A stretch of DNA of 64,000 bases from Listeria cossartiae subsp. cayugensis (lineage in GTDB: Bacteria > Bacillota > Bacilli > Lactobacillales > Listeriaceae): the NCBI RefSeq assembly GCF_014229095.1, contig NZ_JAARZC010000003.1, positions 186,001 to 250,000 of the forward strand, in the 5' to 3' direction. This document shows, piece after piece, positions 49,701 to 57,558 of the stretch. The notes under the pieces were generated by a model. The model was given only the letters and a program-made list of their open reading frames with translations, made no database searches and was not told the origin of the DNA. The position numbers and the translations under genes are program-made. How positions within the stretch are numbered: position 1 is the stretch's first letter; every line of letters starts with the position of its first letter.

Positions 49701-49729
49701 TTGTGTTACTGATTATCCAGCCTTATAAT
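49701..49729 (+). promoter_or_regulatory. Promoter of the AbiF-like gene
   Basis: TTGTGT (49701-49706), 17 bases, perfect TATAAT (49724-49729), giving a leader of about 28 bases. Confidence 0.55.
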
Positions 49730-49763
49730 AATTTAAAAAACAGTCTTCACGGGAGTGTGCTTA

Positions 49764-50834
49764 ATGAAAAATAATAATTCGAAAAAACCAGCACAGATAG
49801 GCAATATTTCTTCAAATAAAACTACAGCATCGAACAGTTCTAATTTAGCAAGAATACAGAAAATAGTTGCTACGCACGGGAAACTATCACTTGATGATCA
49901 GATTACCTATATGAAGCATAAAGGTATAACTTTTAATCATATTACAGAAGATGCTGCCAAAGATTATTTATCCCAGAATACCTATTATTATAAAGTAACA
50001 GCTTTTAGGAAAAATATAGCAAAAGAAAACGGAAAATATACTTCTTTGGACTTTGGTTTATTAAGCGATTTAGCAACCATTGACATGTATTTAAGGTACG
50101 CACTAATAAAAATAAATTTAGACATCGAACATACACTTAAAGCTTTATTGGTAAGTGTAATAACTAGGTCGAATGCTGAAGATGGGTATACTATTGTAAA
50201 AGAATATGATACGTATTGTAAAACTAAATTAATGGCAAGCAATCCTCGTTTAAAACCAGAAGAATATATTCCTGTGGATAAAAAAATAATGAATAGAAAT
50301 AAAAGTAGAGACGGATATCATTATGATTTGTACATGAAAAGAAAAAATAATCCTCCTATTTGGGTTTTAATTGAATTAATGTCATTTGGAGAACTTATAA
50401 GGTTTGTAGAGTTTTATTATGATAGTAATAAATATAAGAGAAAACTGTTTACGCCAGCTTTTATATTATTAAAATATACAAAAAATCTTAGGGACTCTGC
50501 AGCACATAGTCGACCTCTTTTGTTAGATGTTGTTTTACCAAAACAGATAACCCCAACTCAAAATGCAACACAATATGCTGAAAAAGCTGGTGTAGAAAAA
50601 CTAGAACGTAGGAACTTAGTTTCAAATAAAAAAATTCACGATTTTATTTGCATGCTTATTCTTCATGATGAATATATTAAAAGTGATGCCATGAAAAGTG
50701 ATAGAAAAATAGAGTTAACTAATTTAATCGAACGCTGTACAAAACGGTCTCACTACTATAAAGATCAAGCTGACTTAATTAGGGTTTACGAAGTTTTGTC
50801 TAAAATCCTTGCCAACTACCACCAAAAATGCTAA
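49764..50834 (+). CDS. AbiF/AbiD-like HEPN protein (Abi_2 family)
   Basis: 356 residues from ATG 49764 (GGGAG eight bases upstream; GTG 49755 overlaps that site). The Abi_2 pattern is visible: LDDQITYMKHKGI, an ..AAKDYLSQNTYYYKVTAFRK segment, LATIDMYLRYALIKINLDIEHTLK. NLRDSAAHSRPLL gives the HEPN catalytic motif R243-x4-H248, so it is a candidate RNase. The family includes lactococcal abortive-infection proteins. Strikingly AT-rich and Asn/Lys-rich compared with its neighbours, suggesting acquisition. Flanked downstream by a candidate ncRNA (50844-50972). I recall that inlJ occupies this site in L. monocytogenes. Confidence 0.82.
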   Translation: MKNNNSKKPAQIGNISSNKTTASNSSNLARIQKIVATHGKLSLDDQITYMKHKGITFNHITEDAAKDYLSQNTYYYKVTAFRKNIAKENGKYTSLDFGLLSDLATIDMYLRYALIKINLDIEHTLKALLVSVITRSNAEDGYTIVKEYDTYCKTKLMASNPRLKPEEYIPVDKKIMNRNKSRDGYHYDLYMKRKNNPPIWVLIELMSFGELIRFVEFYYDSNKYKRKLFTPAFILLKYTKNLRDSAAHSRPLLLDVVLPKQITPTQNATQYAEKAGVEKLERRNLVSNKKIHDFICMLILHDEYIKSDAMKSDRKIELTNLIERCTKRSHYYKDQADLIRVYEVLSKILANYHQKC

Positions 50835-50837
50835 AAT
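50809..50837 (+). promoter_or_regulatory. Promoter inside the 3' end of the AbiF-like gene
   Basis: TTGCCA (50809-50814), 17 bases, TAAAAT (50832-50837): 5 of 6 matches to each sigma-A element at ideal spacing. The -10 contains the gene's TAA stop. Start expected near 50844. Confidence 0.7.
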
Positions 50838-50843
50838 TTATTC

Positions 50844-50972
50844 AAAGGAAAAAACGGTTCGACCGTTTATCACTCATGTACAATATTGTATGTAAGTTGG
50901 TTATTCTTCACAAAATAAACTATTTAAGACAAGCTTCCGTTTTCTAGTCTGTCTTAAGTAGTTTATTTTTTT
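50844..50972 (+). ncRNA. Candidate structured ncRNA paired with the AbiF-like gene
   Basis: About 130 bases between the internal promoter and a terminator. It holds a perfect 7-bp hairpin AAACGGT-TCG-ACCGTTT (50852-50868), a 12-bp palindrome TACAATATTGTA (50879-50890) and a 20-bp stem (50912-50931 with 50950-50969, one G-U) with an 18-base loop and a T run. No ORF. Could be the RNA antitoxin or guide-like partner of the HEPN protein. Confidence 0.55.
50912..50972 (+). terminator. Terminator stem of the candidate ncRNA
   Basis: 20-bp stem, 18-base loop, TTTTTT at 50967-50972. Unusually long for a simple terminator and may be a functional RNA domain. Confidence 0.8.
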
Positions 50973-50980
50973 ACTGTATA

Positions 50981-51018
50981 AAAAAGCCAGCCAGGATTAA
51001 TTTCCCGACCGGCTTTTT
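50981..51018. terminator. Terminator of the DUF1015 operon
   Basis: AAAAA/TTTTT feet around a 10-bp G-U-containing stem on the minus strand (50981-50995 with 51004-51018). Confidence 0.75.
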
Positions 51019-51022
51019 GATT

Positions 51023-51346
51023 TTAATCTTCTTCCACTTGAATTGAAACACCCACATCTAGCAAGTCTTCAATCGCTTCAATCACAGAAAACTCGCCATA
51101 CTTATATACTTCCTCATTCACAACTAAAACCGGCAAAGCTTCCATCCCGTTCTCGTCAAGCAGCGTCTCAACCAACTCCGGCAATTCCACTTTCCCGACC
51201 TCACCAAGCTGAATATCAAACACAATACCTGTATATTCAAAATGGATTTCACGCTCAGCTTCACTTTTATTCATAAACTCTTTCCATATCTCTAGGTGTA
51301 TCTCCGACTCATTTTCCGCAGAATAAAAGTAACTAATATGCTTCAT
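51023..51346 (-). CDS. Small thioredoxin-fold-like protein
   Basis: 107 acidic residues without any cysteine. The stretch LLDENGMEALPVLVVNEEVYKYGEF resembles the C-terminal half of ArsD-like thioredoxin folds (ALPVILVDGEI, then a GRYP-type turn), but the N-terminal metalloid-binding cysteines are missing. Begins seven bases after the DUF1015 stop, so co-transcribed with it. Weak ribosome site. Function unknown. Confidence 0.55.
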   Translation of the reverse strand: MKHISYFYSAENESEIHLEIWKEFMNKSEAEREIHFEYTGIVFDIQLGEVGKVELPELVETLLDENGMEALPVLVVNEEVYKYGEFSVIEAIEDLLDVGVSIQVEED

Positions 51347-51353
51347 CCAAAAA

Positions 51354-52595
51354 TCACTTGCTCTCTAAATCATGAACAAACAGCCCACTTAATAATTTCG
51401 GCTCAAACCAAGTCGATTTTGGTGGCATGATTTCCGAAGCATCTGCCACACTAAGTAAGTCGTCCATTGTTGGCGGGTACATCGCAAACGCGACCGAATG
51501 ACTGCCATTATCAACGAGACGCTCTAACTCACCTAATCCGCGTATTCCACCAACAAAATCAATGCGATTGTCGCGACGAATATCCTCAATCCCAAAAATC
51601 GGCGTTAAAACTTGCGATTGTAATATCGAAACATCCAGCTGCCCGATAACATCACTTGGAATCACTTCACTTTTCGCCGTAAGCTTATACCAAATTCCGT
51701 CTAAATACATCCCAACTTGTTTTGGTTGTTCGGGTTTAAATGCTTCTTTACCAACCTTCTCCATGTCAAAACTAGCTTCTACTTTGCTAAGGAAATCCGC
51801 TTCAAGTGGCACATTCACAACCCGATTATAATCAAGAATTTCTAATTGCTCTTCCGGGAAAACAACCGATAAAAAGAAATTGAATTCCGCTTCTGGCCCA
51901 GCCTCTGGAAACTCGTCGCGCCGTTTCAAGCCAACTTTTACCGCCGACTCCGTTCTATGATGACCGTCTGCGATGTATAGCGCTGGGACTTCCGAGAACG
52001 CCGCTGACAGGTCTTCTAAAATATGTGCGTCCGTAATTGCCCAAACCTTATGTGCGACCCCGTGGAAGCTCTCAAAGTCGTATTCAGGCTCATTTTCCCT
52101 CACCCAGGACTCAACAAGCGTATTAATCGCTTCTTTTCCACGATAAGTTAAGAAAATCGGACTTGTATTCGCATCACAAACATCGACATGGCGAATCCGG
52201 TCCAACTCCTTCTCCTCACGAGTCAGCTCATGTTTTTTAATCTTCCCATTCATATAATCATCAATCGAGGTACAAACAACAAGCCCCGTTTGCGGACGAC
52301 CATCCATCGTCAGCTGATAAATATAAAATGCCGGATTTGCTTCTCTTCCAAGCCAACCATCCAGCTCAAATTGCTCCAAATTGTCAGCCGCCTTTTGATA
52401 AACAGCTGGGTCGTAAGGGGAAATCGCCGGATCTAAATCAATCTCCGCCTTATCAATATGTAAAAAAGAATATTTATTTGCATCACCAAGTTCGCGTGCC
52501 TCATCCGAATTAAGTACGTCATATGGCAATGAAGCCACTTTTTCCACTAAATTTTTAATTGGACGAATCGCTTTAAATGGACGTATGTTTACCAT
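51354..52595 (-). CDS. DUF1015 family protein
   Basis: 413 residues from ATG 52595 (AAGGAGG upstream; the frame opens at 52649). N-terminal IRPFKAIRP then VASLPYDVLNSDEAR, central DGHHRTESA, and C-terminal HSVAFAMYPPTMDDLLSVAD are DUF1015 hallmarks. Widely found beside serA/serC; biochemical role not established to my knowledge. Separated from serA by a hairpin. Confidence 0.85.
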   Translation of the reverse strand: MVNIRPFKAIRPIKNLVEKVASLPYDVLNSDEARELGDANKYSFLHIDKAEIDLDPAISPYDPAVYQKAADNLEQFELDGWLGREANPAFYIYQLTMDGRPQTGLVVCTSIDDYMNGKIKKHELTREEKELDRIRHVDVCDANTSPIFLTYRGKEAINTLVESWVRENEPEYDFESFHGVAHKVWAITDAHILEDLSAAFSEVPALYIADGHHRTESAVKVGLKRRDEFPEAGPEAEFNFFLSVVFPEEQLEILDYNRVVNVPLEADFLSKVEASFDMEKVGKEAFKPEQPKQVGMYLDGIWYKLTAKSEVIPSDVIGQLDVSILQSQVLTPIFGIEDIRRDNRIDFVGGIRGLGELERLVDNGSHSVAFAMYPPTMDDLLSVADASEIMPPKSTWFEPKLLSGLFVHDLESK

Positions 52596-52610
52596 TGTTA
52601 TCCTCCTTTT

Positions 52611-52661
52611 TAGTAAAAGAGCATGAACCCCTCTGGCAATAACCATCACGTTTCATGCTCT
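52611..52661 (-). terminator. Hairpin between serA and DUF1015 genes
   Basis: 10-bp stem (52618-52627 with 52652-52661), 24-base loop and TTTTA on the minus strand. The tail is short, so termination is probably partial. Confidence 0.55.
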
Positions 52662-52665
52662 CATT

Positions 52666-52679
52666 ATTTCCCGGGTAAT
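52666..52679. other. Probable Noc-binding site
   Basis: ATTTCCCGGGTAAT, one mismatch to the NBS palindrome, three bases beyond the serA stop codon and next to the intercistronic hairpin. Confidence 0.5.
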
Positions 52680-52682
52680 AAT

Positions 52683-53870
52683 TTAAACTGTTACACCTAA
52701 GGGCTCAATAAGTCGAACACGCAAAACCCCTTGTACAGACAACAAATCTTGCTTTAATTGTTCCAAATTAGCTTGCGTTTCCTTATCAATATCAATTAAC
52801 GTGTAGGCATATTCATTTTTACTGCGATTGGTCATATCTAAAATATTTAAAGAATATTTCCCAAGTTCTGTCGTGATTTGCCCTACCATATTCGGAATAT
52901 TTTTGTGGCAAATACCAATCCGCGGATGCCCATTATACGGCATTTCAACGTTTGGATAGTTAACAGAGTTTTTAATGCTACCAGTTTCAAAATAAGCTTG
53001 TAGTTCTTTCGCAGCCATTTTGGCACAGTTGGTTTCCGCTTCTTCCGTCGATGCGCCTAAATGAGGAAATACATGCACTTTTTTATGATTTAATAATTCT
53101 TTTGTCGCGAAATCTGTAATATATAAACGTAAAAGTCCATCGTCTAAAGCTTCTCTCATAGAAACAGCATCCACTAATTCGCCGCGTGAAAAGTTCAGTA
53201 AAACCGCATTGTCTTTCACTAATTGCAGCGTATCTGCGTTAAACATGCCGCGCGTTTTATCTGTTAAAGGCACATGGACCGTTAAATAATCACATGTTGC
53301 TAAAACTTCTTCTATCGTCATCGCGCGTTCCACTTCTTTAGAAATTCTCCAAGCCGTGTCCACCGAAACGAACGGATCATAACCAACCACATCCATTCCA
53401 AGTGATAAGGCATCATTCGCCACTAAGGCACCAATCGCACCCAAGCCAATAATCCCCAATTTTTTACCCGCAAGTTCTGTTCCTGCAAAAGCTTTTTTAC
53501 CAGCTTCGACTTTTTGCTCGACATCATCTTCCGCCGGTAATTCTTTCACCCATTCCGTTCCTTCCAAAATTGGGCGTGCCGAAACGAATAAACTCGCAAG
53601 GACTAATTCCTTCACAGCATTGGCATTCGCACCAGGCGTGTTGAATACAACAATACCTTTTTCAGAACAATTTTCTACTGGGATATTATTAACTCCTGCA
53701 CCAGCTCTAGCAACTGCCTTCACTGTTTCTGGAAAGTCAAAATCGTGTAAGTTGTAACTCCGTAGTAAAATCCCGTCTGCTGGCTGGTTTGCATCAATCA
53801 CATATTTTTCGAGATCAAATGTCTTTAAGCCTTCTTTTGCGATAGCATTAAACGTTTGGATATTAAACAC
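52683..53870 (-). CDS. serA: D-3-phosphoglycerate dehydrogenase
   Basis: 395 residues from GTG 53870 (GGGGGAG six bases upstream), overlapping serC by 8 bases. Substrate-binding domain, then NAD-binding [17 protein letters not shown], catalytic-region NFSRGELVD and [11 protein letters not shown], and a C-terminal ACT domain ([20 protein letters not shown]). First step of serine synthesis. The short form lacks the intervening domain of longer SerA enzymes; the ACT domain may bind serine. Confidence 0.94.
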   Translation of the reverse strand: MFNIQTFNAIAKEGLKTFDLEKYVIDANQPADGILLRSYNLHDFDFPETVKAVARAGAGVNNIPVENCSEKGIVVFNTPGANANAVKELVLASLFVSARPILEGTEWVKELPAEDDVEQKVEAGKKAFAGTELAGKKLGIIGLGAIGALVANDALSLGMDVVGYDPFVSVDTAWRISKEVERAMTIEEVLATCDYLTVHVPLTDKTRGMFNADTLQLVKDNAVLLNFSRGELVDAVSMREALDDGLLRLYITDFATKELLNHKKVHVFPHLGASTEEAETNCAKMAAKELQAYFETGSIKNSVNYPNVEMPYNGHPRIGICHKNIPNMVGQITTELGKYSLNILDMTNRSKNEYAYTLIDIDKETQANLEQLKQDLLSVQGVLRVRLIEPLGVTV

Positions 53871-54954
53871 GTACTTCTCCCCCTTTTCTTGCATTTGCAA
53901 ATTTTTCCATAAAGGCGATTAGAGCTTCCACCCCTTCAATTGGAAATGCATTATAAAGACTTGCTCGCATACCGCCCACTGAGCGATGTCCTTTCAAGTT
54001 TTTAAAACCATTTGCTTCAGCTTCTTGAACAAAAGCTTTATCAAACTCCGCTGAATTCGTCACAAAAGGAACATTCGTGAGCGATCTAGCAGAAGGTTCG
54101 ACCGGTGAAGAAAAGAAATCCGATTGATCAATATAATCATATAATAATGCCGCTTTTTTGCGATTTAACGCCTCGATTCCAGCAACGCCACCTTGCTCTT
54201 TAATCCATTCAAATACTAATTTCGCTACATAAATGGCGAACGTTGGTGGTGTGTTATACATCGAATCATTCTCGGCTTGTACTTTGAAATCTAACATAGA
54301 AGGAAGCCCTTCTACTTGCCCAAGTAAATCTTCGCGCACGATGACAAGCGTTAACCCAGCAGGACCGATGTTTTTTTGCGCGCCCGCATAAATTAAGCCA
54401 AATTTTTTCACATCATAAACGCTGGATAAAATATTAGAGGACATATCGGCAACGATTGGTACAGCAGAATCTGGCACATCAAACATCGCTGTTCCTTCGA
54501 TCGTATTATTTGTCGTTACATGTAAGTAAGCCGCATCACTAGAAACTGTAGGAATTTCAGGAATATAGCTGAAATTGCGGTCTTCAGATGAGGCAATCAC
54601 TTCCACCTCAACACCCTGAATTTTTTTGGCTTCGGAAATTGCTTTTTTCGCCCAAGATCCTGTGTTTACATAAGCTGCTTTTTTACCATTTGCAAGATTC
54701 ATCGGCACCATGTTAAATTGTAAACTCGCACCACCTTGCAAAAATAGTACTTTGTAATTATCTGGAATCTCCATCAATTCTCGAATTAAGCTCTCCGCAT
54801 CGTCTAGGATGTTTTGAAATAATTCTGAACGGTGACTCAGCTCCATTACTGACATTCCTGAACCATTGTAAGAGAGTAGCTCCCTTTGAACCTTTTCAAG
54901 TACCGGTACTGGTAAAACTGCCGGACCTGCCGAAAAATTATAAACACGTTCCAC
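53863..54954 (-). CDS. serC: Phosphoserine aminotransferase
   Basis: 363 residues, GTG start at 54954 with AGGAG nine bases upstream. Class V PLP enzyme; Lys194 in [12 protein letters not shown] binds [15 protein letters not shown] is the SerC N-terminus. Converts 3-phosphohydroxypyruvate to phosphoserine. Translationally coupled to serA. No serB is seen. A long leader with a terminator and a CodY-like box precedes it. Confidence 0.96.
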   Translation of the reverse strand: MERVYNFSAGPAVLPVPVLEKVQRELLSYNGSGMSVMELSHRSELFQNILDDAESLIRELMEIPDNYKVLFLQGGASLQFNMVPMNLANGKKAAYVNTGSWAKKAISEAKKIQGVEVEVIASSEDRNFSYIPEIPTVSSDAAYLHVTTNNTIEGTAMFDVPDSAVPIVADMSSNILSSVYDVKKFGLIYAGAQKNIGPAGLTLVIVREDLLGQVEGLPSMLDFKVQAENDSMYNTPPTFAIYVAKLVFEWIKEQGGVAGIEALNRKKAALLYDYIDQSDFFSSPVEPSARSLTNVPFVTNSAEFDKAFVQEAEANGFKNLKGHRSVGGMRASLYNAFPIEGVEALIAFMEKFANARKGGEVRV

Positions 54955-55084
54955 TCAACATCTCTCCTGTCTTCAAATTTCCCCAATTACTTACAAAAAT
55001 TTTCACCAATAATCGAATACTTATTGGCCAGATATGAGCCTTCCTCGTTACACTTATGCTTTTCGAAGTTCTGTTGTTAAGAAA

Positions 55085-55123
55085 TAAAAAAGCCGAATCT
55101 GTGATATTCTACACAATATTCGG
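55085..55123 (-). terminator. Leader terminator upstream of serC
   Basis: Stem CCGAAT/ATTCGG plus a 5-bp inner helix (55093-55103 with 55112-55123) and six T on the minus strand. Lies about 40 bases after the predicted start site and 130 bases before serC. Confidence 0.75.
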
Positions 55124-55169
55124 ATTTTTCAGCGCTTAAAAGTAAACACTGCCCTTTGTACTTTTGTAT

Positions 55170-55204
55170 ATTATAGCAGAAACAGCGCTGTTTTTCAGAA
55201 AATT
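55170..55204 (-). promoter_or_regulatory. serC-region promoter with CodY-like box
   Basis: Minus strand CTGAAA (55198-55193), 17 bases, TATAAT (55175-55170). AATTTTCTGAAAAAC (55204-55190) matches the CodY consensus AATTTTCWGAAAATT at 13 of 15 and covers the -35. Confidence 0.6.
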
Positions 55205-55252
55205 TATACTAAATCTACAAATAAATGTGATGTTCCAACTTTCCGCTATAAA

Positions 55253-55295
55253 AAAAGTGCGAAAATCAGCTATTTAAAGCCATTCTCGCACTTTT
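55253..55295. terminator. Terminator of the MFS gene
   Basis: 10-bp stem (55253-55262 with 55286-55295) with A/T flanks. Confidence 0.8.
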
Positions 55296-55324
55296 AAAAT
55301 TTGAAAACAGCTTCACAAAAGATG

Positions 55325-56473
55325 TTAGCTATTTTTCACTTTTCGTCCTAAAGTAAACCAATACACGGCAAAAAATACGATGAGCGCAATAATTGCTGTG
55401 CGGTACATGATCGCATAATTGTAGTAAGTCGCCACGATACTCAGGCCAAAACTACCAACAGCCATCCCAATATCCATCCCCGAAAGAAAAGTCCCATTCG
55501 CGGTACCTTTATTGTGAGGTGCAGCCCGGTCAACAGCAAGCGCTTGAAGTGCCGGTTGCGACATCCCGTAACCTAGCCCAAAGAAGAGCGACGCGATAAA
55601 CAGACTGATTGCCCCCGTTGCAAACGAAAGAATCAATATCCCGATAATCATCGAAAGCGCGCCCGGAATAACAACAAAACGGTGCCCCTTCGTATCATAA
55701 AGCCGCCCAGCAAACAATCGGCTCACAAGTACCATAATCGCTTGCCCAATAAAGTAAACCCAAGTTGTCGAAATCCCTAACTCCGTCCCATACACCATCA
55801 TGAACGTCTGAATCCCACCAAGCGGAATCGCCATTAATAAACATAATCCAGCTGGAAGTAAAGCCGTTTTCTCGAACAATTTCATTTTATGATGTACGAC
55901 TTTGTCCGATTTTGGAATTTTCAGCTGTGTCATCAAAATTAAAATAAAAACCATCAAAACTAGCGAAAATGTCACCAATACATCGAAAGAAAAATAATTC
56001 ATAATTAAAATTGCAATAATCGGCGCCAGTGACATTCCAAGCGCAGTTGTAAGCCCGTAAAACCCAATACCTTCTCCGGTTCTGCTCGGCGGTACTAATT
56101 TAGAAACACCTGTCGCAATCGATGTTGTACCAATCCCCCATCCAGCCCCGTGAAAAAGCCGTAATAACAGCAAGGCCGCAACCGCAGTCGACCAGTAAAA
56201 GTTCACCGTCGTTAAAATTAAAATCAAAAATCCGACAATAATTAATACTTTCGGTCCAAATTTATCGTTCCAACTTCCCGCAATCGCTCGCATCAGTAGT
56301 GCCACAATCGAAAATAATCCTACCGCCAAACTCGCTTGCATTTGTGTTCCGCCTAGTTCAATAATCCGGGCCGGTAACGTCGGCATAAACACCATAAATC
56401 CAATATATAAAAGCACGCTTCCTAATAATAAAAATACGTAGTCCTTCGTCCAAAGTCTTGTCTTATTTTCCAA
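55325..56473 (-). CDS. MFS efflux transporter next to a MarR regulator
   Basis: 382 residues, twelve membrane helices. TTG start at 56473 with GAGGGG upstream. GSWNDKFGPKVLIIVGF is motif A; FHGAGWGIGTTSIATGVSKL resembles YfkF/DHA1-type exporters. Starts 13 bases after the MarR gene, so the regulator and pump share a transcript, the usual drug-responsive arrangement. Confidence 0.87.
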   Translation of the reverse strand: MENKTRLWTKDYVFLLLGSVLLYIGFMVFMPTLPARIIELGGTQMQASLAVGLFSIVALLMRAIAGSWNDKFGPKVLIIVGFLILILTTVNFYWSTAVAALLLLRLFHGAGWGIGTTSIATGVSKLVPPSRTGEGIGFYGLTTALGMSLAPIIAILIMNYFSFDVLVTFSLVLMVFILILMTQLKIPKSDKVVHHKMKLFEKTALLPAGLCLLMAIPLGGIQTFMMVYGTELGISTTWVYFIGQAIMVLVSRLFAGRLYDTKGHRFVVIPGALSMIIGILILSFATGAISLFIASLFFGLGYGMSQPALQALAVDRAAPHNKGTANGTFLSGMDIGMAVGSFGLSIVATYYNYAIMYRTAIIALIVFFAVYWFTLGRKVKNS

Positions 56474-56486
56474 AATTTACCCCTCT

Positions 56487-56909
56487 TTACTCTATATTAG
56501 TAGAAATGTTCTTTAAAATCGCCGTGAATTTCTCCAAATCTGCCCGATCAATTCCTGCAAACATTTTTTCGCAACTCGCTTCCACGATATCTCGCAGTTC
56601 ATTCGTCTCTTTTCGCCCTTTTTCCGTTAAAGATAATAGCGAAATCCGTCTATCTTCTGTACTGATTTCCCGCACAATAAGCTCTTTTCTGAGCAAAACA
56701 TCGACAATGCGATTCACAGTCGGCGTGTCCTTCTTCGTCCAAAGCGCAATCTCTTTTTGTGAAATTGGCTCGTTCGCTTCAATACCCTCTAAAACAGACC
56801 ACTGCTCAGGCGTCACATCATAACTCGCAATCGAACGCAGCAAAAACAAATGCATTTTCTTCGCTGTCGTATTCACATCAAATGAGATTTCATCATAATA
56901 TCCGCGCAT
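56487..56909 (-). CDS. MarR family transcriptional regulator
   Basis: 140 residues from ATG 56909 (AAAGGGG upstream; the frame opens at 56984). Winged HTH with ISQKEIALWTKKDTPTVNRI and the wing EISTEDRRISLLSLTEKG. Represses its own operon with the MFS pump; two tandem operator palindromes overlap the transcription start. Confidence 0.92.
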   Translation of the reverse strand: MRGYYDEISFDVNTTAKKMHLFLLRSIASYDVTPEQWSVLEGIEANEPISQKEIALWTKKDTPTVNRIVDVLLRKELIVREISTEDRRISLLSLTEKGRKETNELRDIVEASCEKMFAGIDRADLEKFTAILKNISTNIE

Positions 56910-56925
56910 TACTATCCCCTTTTCC

Positions 56926-56984
56926 ATTGTCTTAACAATAATTGTCATAACAATCATTATACATATTAATGACCTCTTTGACAA
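56926..56984 (-). promoter_or_regulatory. marR-MFS promoter with tandem operators
   Basis: Minus strand TTGTCA (56984-56979), 17 bases, TATAAT (56961-56956). Two copies of ATTGTCWTAACAAT, each an ATTGT/ACAAT palindrome, lie at 56926-56939 and 56941-56954, a 15-base repeat just downstream of the -10. Confidence 0.8.
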
Positions 56985-57011
56985 GAAAAGCAGCCGAATA
57001 AACGACTGCTC

Positions 57012-57365
57012 TTACAATAATTCCACATCAATAATATCTCTAAATTCTATAACGTATTCATACCCAACTATATCCTTAAAAATAACTTCTTCTGTTAACA
57101 TATCTATTTCGAGTGGCACCAAATCTTGTTTTTCAAGTTCTCCAAGCCCAAGAAACGCGGAAGGATATTCAAATGATGCTAGGCGTAAAGAAGAAACATC
57201 TGCTTCTTGAAAATAGTTTAAACGAACGACCCATTCTCGCTTCACGGCGTCTTTTAATGTGATAAAAAAGCTCTCGCGTTCTAAATAATCCACTTCTGGC
57301 CGACTCGTTAAAAAAGCAGCATTCTTCGCTGTCCGCACTTGCTCTTTCTGAATTGCCGTAACCAT
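57012..57365 (-). CDS. SOS-regulated protein of unknown function
   Basis: 117 residues from ATG 57365 (AGAGGTGAT upstream). Soluble, acidic; the C-terminal EYVIEFRDIIDVELL faintly recalls YolD-like proteins that accompany Y-family polymerases. A LexA box sits in its promoter. From memory, the L. monocytogenes gene at this position (lmo2828) is in the published SOS regulon. Function unknown. Confidence 0.7.
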   Translation of the reverse strand: MVTAIQKEQVRTAKNAAFLTSRPEVDYLERESFFITLKDAVKREWVVRLNYFQEADVSSLRLASFEYPSAFLGLGELEKQDLVPLEIDMLTEEVIFKDIVGYEYVIEFRDIIDVELL

Positions 57366-57385
57366 AATTATCACCTCTTAACTCC

Positions 57386-57414
57386 ATTATACGAACAAAC
57401 GTTCTATAAATCAA
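57386..57414 (-). promoter_or_regulatory. LexA-controlled promoter
   Basis: Minus strand TTGATT (57414-57409), 17 bases, TATAAT (57391-57386). The spacer contains CGAACAAACGTTCT (57392-57405 on the plus strand), 13 of 14 to a CGAACNNNNGTTCG LexA box. Confidence 0.8.
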
Positions 57415-57491
57415 GTGTTTTTCTGAAAAAGTTTTTTCGCAAGAGCCAGAACTGGTTTAGCGCTTACATAATCTTTTTCCGACAAAAACAC

Positions 57492-57519
57492 TTGCAAATT
57501 AATAAATAGTTGCTATACT
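57492..57519 (+). promoter_or_regulatory. Promoter of the nitroreductase gene
   Basis: TTGCAA (57492-57497), 16 bases, TATACT (57514-57519), 39 bases before ATG 57559. Confidence 0.65.
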
Positions 57520-57558
57520 TATGTAAGTAAATAACATTAACAAAGGAGTTTTATAATT

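Noticed and set aside
54955-55163. T-box riboswitch in front of serC
   Set aside because: No AGGGTGG-type T-box sequence or specifier stem is present; only about 40 bases precede the terminator.
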